Positions 41,638 through 50,155 are shown, counted from the first letter of the stretch. The stretch: DNA of 64,000 nt from Paenibacillus_I sp035510375 (GCF_035510375.1 NZ_DATKHG010000067.1); one strand, 5' to 3'. Program-made: numbers and translations. Notes: generated by a model from the letters alone, not told the origin.

Positions 41638-43406
41638 ATACGCTGGCCAGAAAGCTTCGCATGAATACGATCCGGTCGATCATGACCTGGTCGTTCTCCG
41701 TGCTGATCCTCCTCATGCTGTCGATCGTCGCCGTGCTGCTGTACGATAAATTTTCGGAAACGGCCGAACGCAGCGCTTATTTGAACACGCAGCAGATCGT
41801 CGACCAGGTCGGCTACAATCTGGAGGATTACGTAGCCGGCATGGCGCGGCTGTACCGATCGATCGAGCAAAACATGCTGGTCGACGGCCAATGGGAGGAC
41901 GAGCAGGTGACCAAGCAGCTCGATACGATCATCAGCAGCCGCGACGATATCGTCTCGATCGCGCTGTTCGACGAGCAGGGAAACCTGCTGCGCAACCGTC
42001 CTTCGGTCCAGGTCCGCGACAGCGCCCGCGTGACGCAGCAGAGCTGGTTCCATGCCGCGCTGCGCGTGCCGAACCATCTGGGCTTCTCGCTGCCGCATAT
42101 CCAGAACCTGTACCCCGGCACATACAAGTGGGTGGTATCCATGAGCAAAGGCGTGACGGTGGTCCGGAACGGCAAGCCGATGAATGTGATTCTGCTCGTC
42201 GACATCAACTTCAAGGCGATCGACGAGCTGAGCAGCCGGATCAGCCTCGGCAAGCGGGGCTACGTCTATATCATCGACGAGGGCGCGGGCAATATCGTGT
42301 ACCATCCCCAGCAGCAGCTCATTTATATGGGGCTCAAAAACGAGAGCGTGGAGCGCGCGCTGAAATCGTCGGACAGCTACGTGGACGAGTCGGCCGGCGT
42401 GAAGCGGCTGATTACGGTCAAGTCGGTGGCCAACATCGGCTGGAAGGTCGTCGGCGTATCGTATCTGGATGAGATGATGACGACCCGCGAGGAAGTGAAC
42501 CGTTATATGATTCGCGTGCTGGCGGTCGTGCTTGTGCTGGTCATCATGTTCTCCATGCTCCTCGCTTCGACGCTGACCCGGCCGATCCGGCTGATGGAGC
42601 GGACGATGAAAGCGGTGGAAAAAGGCGATTTCGACGTGGAGCTTCAAGTGCAGGGCCCTCTGGAGGTGGAGCGCCTCTCCAGCCGGTTTAATCTGATGGT
42701 CCATAAAATCAGACAGCTGATGCGGCAGATCATCGTCGAGCAGGAGTCGAAGCGCAAATACGAGCTGGAGGCGCTGCAGGCGCAGATCAACCCGCATTTT
42801 CTGTACAATACGCTGAATTCGGTCGTCCGGATGGTCGGCATGAGCAAGAACGAGGAGGTCATCACGATGATCACCTCGCTGTCGAGGCTGTTCCGGATCA
42901 GCCTGAGCAAAGGGAAAACGGTCATCACGGCGGCCGAGGAACTGGAGCATGCCCGCCATTATTTGACGATCCAGCAGATGCGGTTCAAAAACAAATTCGC
43001 CTTCGCCATCGAAGCGGACGAGGAGGCGTTGTCCTGTATGACCTTGAAGCTGGTGCTTCAGCCGCTGATTGAGAATGCGATCGTGCACGGCATCGAATAC
43101 ATGGTCGATGAGGGTTTTATCCGGATTCGGGCTTCGGCAGCAGGCGGCGCGCTTGAGTTCGAGGTCGCGGACAACGGGGTCGGCATGCCGCCGGAGACGG
43201 TGGCCAGGCTGCTGTCCGGAGAAGAGATCGACAAGAGCGGCGCCGGCTCCGGCGTGGCCGTCCGCAACGTGCACGACCGGATCCGGCTGTATTACGGCGT
43301 TCAATACGGCTTGTCCTATGAGAGCGCGCTGGAGGAAGGGACGACGGTTCGAGTCCGGATACCGGCTGTGAGAGCCGAGAGGGAGGAGGCGGGCGCGGAT
43401 GAGTAG
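41634..43406 (+). CDS. YesM-type sensor histidine kinase (second system)
   Basis: 590 residues from ATG 41634, overlapping the regulator stop by four bases. Membrane segments at about 20-38 and 300-322; between them a dCACHE-like sensor region of 260 residues (GYVYIIDEGAGNIVYHPQ). HAMP, then His_kinase with QAQINPHFLYNTL (His388) and ATPase motifs LQPLIENAIVHG and VADNGVGMP. The 3' end overlaps the binding-protein gene by eight bases, which suggests that kinase and binding protein are made together. Confidence 0.93.
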   Translation: MNTLARKLRMNTIRSIMTWSFSVLILLMLSIVAVLLYDKFSETAERSAYLNTQQIVDQVGYNLEDYVAGMARLYRSIEQNMLVDGQWEDEQVTKQLDTIISSRDDIVSIALFDEQGNLLRNRPSVQVRDSARVTQQSWFHAALRVPNHLGFSLPHIQNLYPGTYKWVVSMSKGVTVVRNGKPMNVILLVDINFKAIDELSSRISLGKRGYVYIIDEGAGNIVYHPQQQLIYMGLKNESVERALKSSDSYVDESAGVKRLITVKSVANIGWKVVGVSYLDEMMTTREEVNRYMIRVLAVVLVLVIMFSMLLASTLTRPIRLMERTMKAVEKGDFDVELQVQGPLEVERLSSRFNLMVHKIRQLMRQIIVEQESKRKYELEALQAQINPHFLYNTLNSVVRMVGMSKNEEVITMITSLSRLFRISLSKGKTVITAAEELEHARHYLTIQQMRFKNKFAFAIEADEEALSCMTLKLVLQPLIENAIVHGIEYMVDEGFIRIRASAAGGALEFEVADNGVGMPPETVARLLSGEEIDKSGAGSGVAVRNVHDRIRLYYGVQYGLSYESALEEGTTVRVRIPAVRAEREEAGADE

Positions 43407-44433
43407 GTGGTGGACAAAGGGGGCGCCGCATCCGGGCAAGCGCCTGCGCGCACGCGAGCGGAAGCTGTCGGCGCCCCGGCTGCTTGCGCCGCTTGCGCTG
43501 CTTGCGCTCGGCTTCGCCGCGTCCTGCGGCTCTTCCGTCATCGGCGAGGAGCCGGCGCCGGCCAAACGGATCGCGCTGATCGCGCCGGTGCATGCCGGCG
43601 AGCTCGGCGATGCGATGCGTCTCGGCGCCGAAGCCGCGGCGAAGGAGTTCGGCGTCGAGCTGGCGTATGCCGCGTTCGAGCCGGAGGAAGGCGCCGTCAT
43701 CCAGCGGGCGACCGCGCTTCAAACGTTGAAGGACGGCGTGTCCGCCCTTCTGATCGATCCGGCGGACGGGGAAGTGCTGAGCGCCGTTGCCGGCCGGGCG
43801 TCGAGAAGCGGCGTTCCGGTCCTGACGCTGAACGATGAGCGCACGGACAAGGGCGTGGAGGCTTCGATCGCCGTCGACAACGAAGAGGCTGGGCGCAAGG
43901 CAGGAGAAGCGATGGCAAAGCTGCTCGGCGGAGGCGGCGTCGTCGCGGTTCTCGGGCCGGCCCGGAGCGATCCCGATGTGGCGAGGCGGGAAGACGGGAT
44001 CGTCGCAGCGCTTTCGGGTTATCCGGGCATCCGTGTGGCTTGGAAGGAGACATGCAGCGAATCGTTTTCGCCATGCCGGCAAGCCGTCCGGCAGCTGCTG
44101 GACGGCGGCGGGGTTGACGGGATATTCGCTTTGGACGCGCCAACCTCGATCGCCGCGGCCGAAGAGTCGGCCGTTCCCGGCAGGCGGGGCGGTCTGAAGA
44201 TCGTGACGTTCGGGGGCGAGCTCGCCCAGCTGGAACTGCTCCAGGACGGCATCATCCACACCTCCGTGGTACAGAACGGTTTCAGTACCGGGTATCTCGG
44301 GGTCAAGCAGGCGGTGGCGCTGCTCGAGGGGCAGCGGATCGATCAATCGACAAGGATCGAAACGAAGGTCATCGACGCGGAAAATATGTTCTGGATGGAC
44401 AACCAGAAGCTGCTTTTTCCGTTCGTACAGTAA
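43399..44433 (+). CDS. Periplasmic-binding-protein-like lipoprotein, probable sensor co-receptor
   Basis: 344 residues. Basic N-terminus and a hydrophobic stretch ending FAASCGSS (lipobox-like), then a type-I sugar-binding fold (RIALIAPVHAGELGDAM; LLIDPADGEV; SGVPVLTLNDERT; NGFSTGYLGVKQAVALLEG), as in ribose/galactose binding proteins. It overlaps the kinase gene and precedes a separate MglB-type gene, the layout of three-component sugar sensing systems where the binding protein talks to the kinase. Transport is thus less likely than sensing, though not excluded. Confidence 0.85.
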   Translation: MSRWWTKGAPHPGKRLRARERKLSAPRLLAPLALLALGFAASCGSSVIGEEPAPAKRIALIAPVHAGELGDAMRLGAEAAAKEFGVELAYAAFEPEEGAVIQRATALQTLKDGVSALLIDPADGEVLSAVAGRASRSGVPVLTLNDERTDKGVEASIAVDNEEAGRKAGEAMAKLLGGGGVVAVLGPARSDPDVARREDGIVAALSGYPGIRVAWKETCSESFSPCRQAVRQLLDGGGVDGIFALDAPTSIAAAEESAVPGRRGGLKIVTFGGELAQLELLQDGIIHTSVVQNGFSTGYLGVKQAVALLEGQRIDQSTRIETKVIDAENMFWMDNQKLLFPFVQ

Positions 44434-44478
44434 CCGGAATATTCGGATTTAAAGAGTATCGGACGACCGGCAAATAAT

Positions 44479-44509
44479 TAATGAGAATTTTTATATTTCT
44501 AATGAGAAT
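44479..44509 (+). promoter_or_regulatory. Two direct repeats TAATGAGAAT, putative response-regulator site
   Basis: TAATGAGAAT occurs at 44479-44488 and 44500-44509, exactly 21 bp apart (two helical turns), ending six bases before a -35-like box. AraC-type regulators bind such spaced direct repeats to activate transcription, so this is the likely target of the response regulator encoded at 39979. Confidence 0.6.
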
Positions 44510-44515
44510 ATTGAA

Positions 44516-44544
44516 TTCGCATTGCGCTTCCCGCCCCTCATAAT
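44516..44544 (+). promoter_or_regulatory. Promoter of the MglBAC-type importer
   Basis: TTCGCA (44516-44521) and CATAAT (44539-44544), 17-bp spacer. The imperfect -35 box next to the direct repeats suits an activator-dependent promoter. The first gene starts 107 bp downstream. Confidence 0.5.
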
Positions 44545-44651
44545 GACAGTAGACGGTGAAACGCTTACCTGCGCGGCCGGCCGGCAGGCAGGACGGGGTC
44601 GGGAGCAGAAGGCACCGCAAAACCAGAACGGATCGGGGAGGTCTTTTTACA

Positions 44652-45743
44652 ATGAAAAAATGGATGTTCATCGCTCTCGCAGGCGCCATGCTTACGCTCG
44701 CAGCCTGCGGCGGCGGAAACAACGGGGGCAGCGAACCGGCGAATAACGGCGGCGGCAATCAGGCTGCGAACAGCGGCAACGGCGGCGACGGCGGCGGAGC
44801 GGCGGCAGGCGAAACGCCGAAAATCGGCGTAGCGATCTATAAGTTCGACGACACGTTCATGACCGGCGTCCGCAACGCGATGACCGCCGCTGCGGAAGGC
44901 AAAGCCGAACTGGACATCGTAGACAGCCAGAACGCCCAGCCTACGCAGAACGAGAAGGTCGACCTGTTCATCTCCAAGAAATACAAAGCGATGGCCATCA
45001 ACCCGGTCGACCGCACGGCGGCAGGCGTGATCATCGACAAGGCCAAAGCGGCCGATATCCCGGTTGTGTTCCTGAACCGAGAGCCGATCGCCGAAGACAT
45101 GAACAAGTGGGACAAAGTTTACTACGTAGGCGCGAAAGCCGAAGAGTCCGGCACGATCTCGGGCCAAATCATCGCCGACTACTGGAAAGCGAATCCGAAG
45201 GCCGACAAGAACGGCGACGGCGTTCTGCAATACGTCATGCTGAAAGGCGAGCCGGGCCACCAGGACGCCGAGCTGCGCACGAAGTTCTCTGTGCAGGCGA
45301 TCCAGGACGCAGGCATCAAGGTCGAAGCGCTGGCGGAAGACACCGCGATGTGGGACCGCGTTAAAGGCCAGGAGAAAATGCAGACGTTCCTCGCGTCGAA
45401 CGGCGACAAGATCGAAGCGGTGCTCGCGAACAACGACGACATGGGTCTCGGCGCAATCGAAGCATTGAAAGCTGCCGGCTACTTCACGGGAGACAAGTAT
45501 ATGCCGGTCGTCAGTGTCGACGCTACGGCTCCCGCCGTCCAGGCGCTGCAGGAAGGCACGCTGCTTGGCACGGTGCTGAACGACGCGAAGAACCAGGGCG
45601 CGGCTACGGTTGCATTGGCGGCGGCGCTGGCCAAAGGCGAAACGCCGACCAAAGAAAATACGGGCTACGACATTACGGACGGCAAATACGTCTGGATCGC
45701 CTACAAGAAAATCACGAAAGACAACATTGCCGACGCACAGTAA
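44652..45743 (+). CDS. mglB: Galactose/methyl-galactoside-type substrate-binding lipoprotein
   Basis: 363 residues from ATG 44652 (GGGGAGG ten bases before). Lipoprotein signal LAACGGG, a Gly/Asn-rich linker to about residue 53, then a type-I binding fold with MglB-like features: IGVAIYKFDDTFMTGVRNAM, MAINPVDRTAAG, VVFLNREP, ANNDDMGLGAIEALKAAGYF and SVDATAPAVQAL. MglB binds glucose and galactose; the neighbours MglA- and MglC-type genes support the assignment, but the exact sugar is not proved. A hairpin follows the stop. Confidence 0.9.
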   Translation: MKKWMFIALAGAMLTLAACGGGNNGGSEPANNGGGNQAANSGNGGDGGGAAAGETPKIGVAIYKFDDTFMTGVRNAMTAAAEGKAELDIVDSQNAQPTQNEKVDLFISKKYKAMAINPVDRTAAGVIIDKAKAADIPVVFLNREPIAEDMNKWDKVYYVGAKAEESGTISGQIIADYWKANPKADKNGDGVLQYVMLKGEPGHQDAELRTKFSVQAIQDAGIKVEALAEDTAMWDRVKGQEKMQTFLASNGDKIEAVLANNDDMGLGAIEALKAAGYFTGDKYMPVVSVDATAPAVQALQEGTLLGTVLNDAKNQGAATVALAAALAKGETPTKENTGYDITDGKYVWIAYKKITKDNIADAQ

Positions 45744-45760
45744 AACGGATTCGATACAGG

Positions 45761-45794
45761 CGAGGGGCAGCGGCTTTCATGGCGTTGCCCCTCG
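45761..45794 (+). terminator. Hairpin between mglB and mglA
   Basis: CGAGGGGCA (45761-45769) pairs with TGCCCCTCG (45786-45794), large loop, weak T content after. Third binding-protein gene in the window followed by such a stem; probably lowers downstream expression or stabilises the mglB message. Confidence 0.5.
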
Positions 45795-45830
45795 ATTCAC
45801 ATTACAGACCCGGCTTAGGGGGCATTGGAG

Positions 45831-47348
45831 ATGGCGGAACAATACTTGCTGGAGATGCGGGGAATCTCGAAAGCTTTTCCCGGCGTCCAGGCGCTCAGCA
45901 ACGTCACGTTAAAGGTAAGGCCCGGCACCGTGCATGCGCTTATGGGCGAGAACGGCGCCGGCAAATCGACGCTTATGAAGTGCCTGTTCGGCATTTACAA
46001 GCCGGACGAAGGCGAAATTATTCTGGACGGCGGCAAAGTCGAGATCAACAACTCGCACGATGCGCTGAAGAGCGGCGTCTCCATGATTCATCAGGAGCTG
46101 CATCCCGTTCCGCACCGCGATGTGATGGAAAATATTTGGCTCGGGCGCCTGCCGATGAAAGGCATCGGGCCGTTAAAATTTGTGGACCACAAAAAGATGT
46201 ATCGGGATACGGTCGAGCTGCTCGCCGATCTGGAGCTGGATGTCGATCCGAGGGCGCGCACAGGGTCTTTGTCGGTTTCCAAAATCCAATCGCTTGAAAT
46301 CGCCAAGGCGGTGTCCTTCAGCTCGAAAGTGATCGTCATGGACGAGCCGACTTCCTCGCTGACCGGCAATGAGGTCGAGCAGCTGTTCAAAATCATCAAC
46401 CGGCTGCGCAGCCGCGGCGTCTCGATTATTTACATTTCGCACAAGATGGAAGAAATTTTGCGCATTTCGGATGACGTCACGATCATGCGCGACGGCAAAT
46501 ATATCGGCACGTGGCCGGCGGGCGAGCTGACGACCGATCTGATCATCACCAGGATGGTGGGACGCGATTTGACCGAGCGTTATCCGGAGCGGACGAACGT
46601 GCCGGGCGCCGTCGTGCTGAGGGTGGAAGGCTTGTCGTCGTCGAACCCGAAGTCGTTCCAGAACGTATCGTTCGATCTGCGGCAAGGCGAAATACTCGGC
46701 GTCGGCGGTCTGGTCGGCGCGCAGCGGACCGAGCTGATCGAAGCGCTGTTCGGCTTGAGGGCGATTGCATCGGGCACGATATCGATCGCCGGCAAGCCGG
46801 TGCGGATCAAATCGCCGTCCGACGCGAAAAAGCACCGCATCGCGCTGCTGACCGAAGAGCGGCGGGCGACCGGCATTTTTCCGGTGCTGTCGGTGTACGA
46901 GAATACGATTATCGCCAACCTGGGCCGATTCAAATGGATTCCGGGTCTGCTCGATGAGAAGAAGGGGCGTTACGTGGCGAAGGAGCATGTCGAGAAGCTG
47001 CGGACGAAGACGCCCACCGTCAATACGCAGATCCGCTATCTGTCGGGCGGCAATCAGCAGAAAGTGCTGCTCGCGCGCTGGCTGCTGACCGATCCGGACA
47101 TTCTGCTGCTTGACGAGCCGACGCGCGGCATCGACGTCGGCGCCAAATTCGAGATTTATTCGATCATTACCCAGCTCGCCAAGCAGGGCAAGAGCATTAT
47201 CATGATTTCCTCGGAAATGCCCGAGCTGCTCGGCATGTCGGACCGCATCATGGTCATGAGCGAGGGACGGATGACCGGCATCGTGGAAGGCAAACGCGCG
47301 ACCGAACAGGAAATCATGCGCCTGGCCGCGCAGCAGCGCATGGCATAA
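45831..47348 (+). CDS. mglA: Sugar ABC transporter ATP-binding protein (two ATPase domains)
   Basis: 505 residues from ATG 45831. Two ABC domains, as in MglA/RbsA. First: Walker A GENGAGKST, Walker B VIVMDEPTSSL, and a weak signature (LSVSKIQSLEIAK). Second: degenerate Walker A (GGLVGAQRTELIEALFG), strong signature LSGGNQQKVLLARWLL and Walker B ILLLDEPTRGIDVGAK. The asymmetry is normal for this family. It powers uptake through the MglC-type permease directly downstream. Confidence 0.95.
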   Translation: MAEQYLLEMRGISKAFPGVQALSNVTLKVRPGTVHALMGENGAGKSTLMKCLFGIYKPDEGEIILDGGKVEINNSHDALKSGVSMIHQELHPVPHRDVMENIWLGRLPMKGIGPLKFVDHKKMYRDTVELLADLELDVDPRARTGSLSVSKIQSLEIAKAVSFSSKVIVMDEPTSSLTGNEVEQLFKIINRLRSRGVSIIYISHKMEEILRISDDVTIMRDGKYIGTWPAGELTTDLIITRMVGRDLTERYPERTNVPGAVVLRVEGLSSSNPKSFQNVSFDLRQGEILGVGGLVGAQRTELIEALFGLRAIASGTISIAGKPVRIKSPSDAKKHRIALLTEERRATGIFPVLSVYENTIIANLGRFKWIPGLLDEKKGRYVAKEHVEKLRTKTPTVNTQIRYLSGGNQQKVLLARWLLTDPDILLLDEPTRGIDVGAKFEIYSIITQLAKQGKSIIMISSEMPELLGMSDRIMVMSEGRMTGIVEGKRATEQEIMRLAAQQRMA

Positions 47349-47364
47349 TCATGGGAGGATTACG

Positions 47365-48384
47365 ATGAACGCACCTGCAATTACGAGAGTAAGGGAATAT
47401 TTAAGTGAAAGGGCCATTTTCGTCGTGCTGGTCGTGCTGGTCATCGGCATTGCCGTCGCCGATCCGAATTTCCTTGCATTCAGCACGCTCCGCGATATTT
47501 TACAGCAATCGTCCACGCGCGCGATCATCGCGCTTGGCGCCGCCTTCATTCTGATTACCGGCGGCGTCGACCTGTCCGCCGGACGCGTCGTCGGCTTGAC
47601 CGCCGTCATCTCGGCATCCATGCTCCAGATTGAGGAGTATGGAGCCCGCTTTTTCCCGGATCTGCCGCAGTTGTGGGTCGGCCTGCCGATCCTGCTCGGC
47701 ATCGCGGCGGGCCTGATCGTCGGTTTGGTGAACGGTTTGGTGATCGCGTGGTTCCACGTTCCGCCGTTCATTGCGACGCTCGGCACGATGGTTGCCGTCT
47801 ACGGCTTGAACTCGCTCTACTTCGACATGGAGCCGAACCAATCGCAGCCGATCGGCGGCCTGCGCCCCGACTTTACGAAGATCGGCAGCGGTTTCATCGA
47901 TTTGGGAGGCGGCTATTCGATCCCGTACATCGTCCTTGTCGCGATATTCGTCGCGGCGATCTGCTGGGTCGTCTTCAACAAGACCAGGCTCGGCAAAAAT
48001 ATGTACGCCATCGGCGGCAACGTTCAGGCGGCTCATGTCTCCGGCATAAACGTAGCCAAGAACCTCGTCTGGATCTACTCCATCGCGGGCGCCCTTTACG
48101 GGCTGGCCGGCGTGCTGGAAGCGGCGCGCACCGGCGGCGCGACGAACAACTACGGCAACATGTACGAGCTTGACGCGATTGCGGCCTGCGTCGTCGGGGG
48201 CGTATCGACGGCCGGCGGCATCGGCAAAGTGGGCGGCGTGATGGCGGGCGTGCTGATCTTCGGCGTCATCAACTACGGCCTGACCTACATCGGCGTCAGC
48301 CCGTACTGGCAGCTCATCATCAAAGGTCTCATCATTGTCGCGGCCGTCGCGTTCGACATGCGCAGGCAGTTGGCGAGAAAGTAA
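47365..48384 (+). CDS. mglC: Sugar ABC transporter permease (MglC/RbsC type)
   Basis: 339 residues with about ten hydrophobic segments. Typical motifs of the branched BPD_transp_2 family: ALGAAFILITGGVDLSAGRVVGLTAV, PPFIATLGTMVAVYGL, YAIGGNVQAAHVSGINVAK and GGVSTAGGIGKVGGVMAGVL. GGGAGG ribosome site, 16 bp after mglA. Ends the operon; a terminator follows. Confidence 0.94.
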   Translation: MNAPAITRVREYLSERAIFVVLVVLVIGIAVADPNFLAFSTLRDILQQSSTRAIIALGAAFILITGGVDLSAGRVVGLTAVISASMLQIEEYGARFFPDLPQLWVGLPILLGIAAGLIVGLVNGLVIAWFHVPPFIATLGTMVAVYGLNSLYFDMEPNQSQPIGGLRPDFTKIGSGFIDLGGGYSIPYIVLVAIFVAAICWVVFNKTRLGKNMYAIGGNVQAAHVSGINVAKNLVWIYSIAGALYGLAGVLEAARTGGATNNYGNMYELDAIAACVVGGVSTAGGIGKVGGVMAGVLIFGVINYGLTYIGVSPYWQLIIKGLIIVAAVAFDMRRQLARK

Positions 48385-48421
48385 CTGCATATAAGGAAGA
48401 AACAGAATAGAATAGGAAAGA

Positions 48422-48465
48422 CTGGTCCATCAGCGGAATATCCCGCTGATGGACCAGCTTATTTC
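48422..48465 (+). terminator. Terminator after mglC
   Basis: 15-bp perfect stem, CTGGTCCATCAGCGG (48422-48436) with 48443-48457, loop AATATC, followed by CTTATTTCT. Confidence 0.85.
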
Positions 48466-48538
48466 TATTGAAGGATTTGACGACAAGTACTTCTAGGTAG
48501 TGCAGCTGCTCTCTTCATTATTGGCAGCTTGAAACCGA

Positions 48539-48680
48539 TATAATACTTATCATATTCTCCAAAAAATTTCGGAAAAAGAAGGAGATTCAACTCCGAATGT
48601 CGAAAGCTATATTCAATTTTATAAAATTGAATATAGCTTGTACTATAGGGGATCAGACGAGCCATCTATAGTACTTTTTT
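48539..48680 (+). promoter_or_regulatory. Structured leader of the toxin-SecB-like operon
   Basis: After a TATAAT box (48539-48544) come three stems: TTCGGA...TCCGAA with inner GGAG/CTCC (about 48568-48597), a 36-bp perfect palindrome (48604-48639, half beginning AAGCTATATTCAATTTTA), and GTACTATAG (48640-48648) with CTATAGTAC (48666-48674) followed by six T. The last is terminator-like and lies 28 bp before the first gene, so transcription may be attenuated; the palindrome could also be a protein-binding operator. Confidence 0.55.
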
Positions 48681-48707
48681 ATGATCTCTGAAGGATAAGG
48701 TGAGTGA

Positions 48708-49277
48708 ATGTCGGAATCGACTATGTACAACCTGCTCCTTCATCACGGCACCAATGACGTGTTTTCGCGTAAAATATTAGAAACCGGTTTTGAGGTGCAG
48801 CCCGTCACCAGAGACGATCACTGGTTAGGGCCTGGAATATATTTTTTCCGAGAGGACATCGAGCAGGCATTAAGTTGGGCTATATGGCGATATAGGTATG
48901 ACAGGTACACTTCTGAATACCACGTTATTGAGACTGTAGTACAGGTTCCCGAGGAAAATTTTTTGAACTTGGATAGCCGATCTGGATTAAATCGGCTGGA
49001 GGAATTCTACAACTCGATTGTTCAACAAGTTGAACAATCGGGAGTGCGGTTTTCAGATCTACAGAATGATAAGTTGCGTCACTTTGTCATGAAACTGTTA
49101 CCTCCGAATATCAGTGTAATTAAAAGGACTTTCACCGGGACCTCGCGATTCGATCGACACGATGCTTTTGTAAGGATGGAATTGGCTTTAAACGGGGTAC
49201 AGGTATGCGTCAGGAATAATGAGGCAATAACTGGGGATATTAAGCTCGTTCGTAGTAAAGTTAAGAACGCCGTATAG
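48708..49277 (+). CDS. ADP-ribosyltransferase-like protein, putative toxin (DUF3990-like)
   Basis: 189 residues, no signal peptide. The N-terminus LLHHGTNDVFSRKILETGF followed by HWLGPGIYFFREDIEQALSWA matches the His-Gly-Thr and G-x-G-x-Y-F pattern of the PARP/DUF3990-type ADP-ribosyltransferase fold, where these parts bind NAD. A third catalytic residue (Glu or similar) is not clear. AAGGTGA precedes the ATG. AT-rich, unlike neighbours. It is the first gene of a three-gene set ending in a SecB-like chaperone; by comparison with toxin-antitoxin-chaperone systems I infer a toxin. An enzyme of other use is possible. Confidence 0.65.
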   Translation: MSESTMYNLLLHHGTNDVFSRKILETGFEVQPVTRDDHWLGPGIYFFREDIEQALSWAIWRYRYDRYTSEYHVIETVVQVPEENFLNLDSRSGLNRLEEFYNSIVQQVEQSGVRFSDLQNDKLRHFVMKLLPPNISVIKRTFTGTSRFDRHDAFVRMELALNGVQVCVRNNEAITGDIKLVRSKVKNAV

Positions 49278-49333
49278 TTTGCAAGATAATTCATCGGTTT
49301 GGCATTTGTTTATTAATTAATGAGGTGAGGTAC

Positions 49334-49597
49334 ATGATGCAAGTTAGTCTGCAAGACATTATAAAAGCTGCACAAGAACTGGATATCACATTTGAATTAA
49401 ATAGTGACCAACCCGGGTTTTACCTGAAGGGAGCAGACGGGTGCGAAAAAAAAGCTTTATTCGAAGATCTTTTCACGTCTGCGGTTGACATCGATAAGAC
49501 GATCTCTAAGGCTATGAACATTATTCAATCAACGCCAATTAAGCTTAAGGTGGAACAGAAGTACAGCAATTTTTCTTTGTTGGGCGGGGTGGCATAG
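49334..49597 (+). CDS. Small protein in toxin/SecB-like operon, putative antitoxin
   Basis: 87 residues from ATG 49334 (GAGGTGAGG five bases before; a GTG nine bases earlier is possible). It begins MMQVSLQDIIKAAQEL and has a central part with GFYLKGADGCEKKALF and a C-terminal strand-like end. No helix-turn-helix is visible, unlike HigA antitoxins. It stands between the ADP-ribosyltransferase-like gene and the SecB-like gene, and its stop touches the next start. Its place fits an antitoxin held by the chaperone, but nothing in the sequence alone proves this. Confidence 0.5.
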   Translation: MMQVSLQDIIKAAQELDITFELNSDQPGFYLKGADGCEKKALFEDLFTSAVDIDKTISKAMNIIQSTPIKLKVEQKYSNFSLLGGVA

Positions 49598-50029
49598 TTG
49601 CTGGCTTCAATTCAGTTTGAGAGATACTATTTTTCAAGAATAGATTTTAAATATACACCGGACTCAGAGTCGGTCGAGAATAAAGGATTGGAATTTGGGC
49701 ATGAAGTACGCTATCTAGACTCCGACGAGATTGAAGTTATTGTAAATTGTACCATGACTGATGAGTCGGGGCTTTTGTTACAAGTGACCATGCATGGATT
49801 TTTCAAACTTGAAAAAGACGAAGAGTCTGATCCAGAAGAAGTTGCTCTTTTATGCGAAAAAAATACATTAGCTATTATGTTCCCTTATTTGAGGAGTGCG
49901 GTTTCTGACATATCGCTAAAAGCGAATACTTCCCCTATTATTTTACCAACAGTTAACATCGTTTCTCTTTTGGAGAATAGTAAAAAAATAATTGCGGAGA
50001 CCGAGGATTCTAAGGTGAAAGATAAGTAG
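49598..50029 (+). CDS. SecB-like chaperone
   Basis: 143 residues from TTG 49598, immediately after the previous stop, with a GGGGTGG in the end of the upstream gene. The C-terminal half is SecB-like: CEKNTLAIMFPYLRSAVSDI, then SPIILPTVNIVSLLEN, matching the ILFPYARE...LAPVNFDALF pattern of E. coli SecB, preceded by antiparallel strands. Bacillota mostly lack a general SecB, so a stand-alone SecB-like gene next to a toxin-like gene points to a dedicated chaperone, as with Rv1957 of the M. tuberculosis HigBA system. Confidence 0.75.
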   Translation: MLASIQFERYYFSRIDFKYTPDSESVENKGLEFGHEVRYLDSDEIEVIVNCTMTDESGLLLQVTMHGFFKLEKDEESDPEEVALLCEKNTLAIMFPYLRSAVSDISLKANTSPIILPTVNIVSLLENSKKIIAETEDSKVKDK

Positions 50030-50038
50030 ACTGTAACG

Positions 50039-50063
50039 CCGACTTAAGAGTCGGTCTTTTTTT
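50039..50063 (+). terminator. Terminator of the toxin/SecB-like operon
   Basis: Stem CCGACT (50039-50044) with AGTCGG (50049-50054), loop TAAG, tail TCTTTTTTTA. Confidence 0.8.
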
Positions 50064-50155
50064 ATTTCGAGAGCTACATATATATATGGTAACTGGTTCT
50101 GACGGCGTTCTATGCTGATAAAACGGACTTGAGGAACGAATGCCGCCGTCGCTGC

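Noticed and set aside
41589..43700. 703-residue open frame on the minus strand
   Set aside because: It is antisense to a sensor kinase with all expected motifs. GC-rich codons make long antisense frames by chance; its translation is rich in Arg, His and Asp without any domain.
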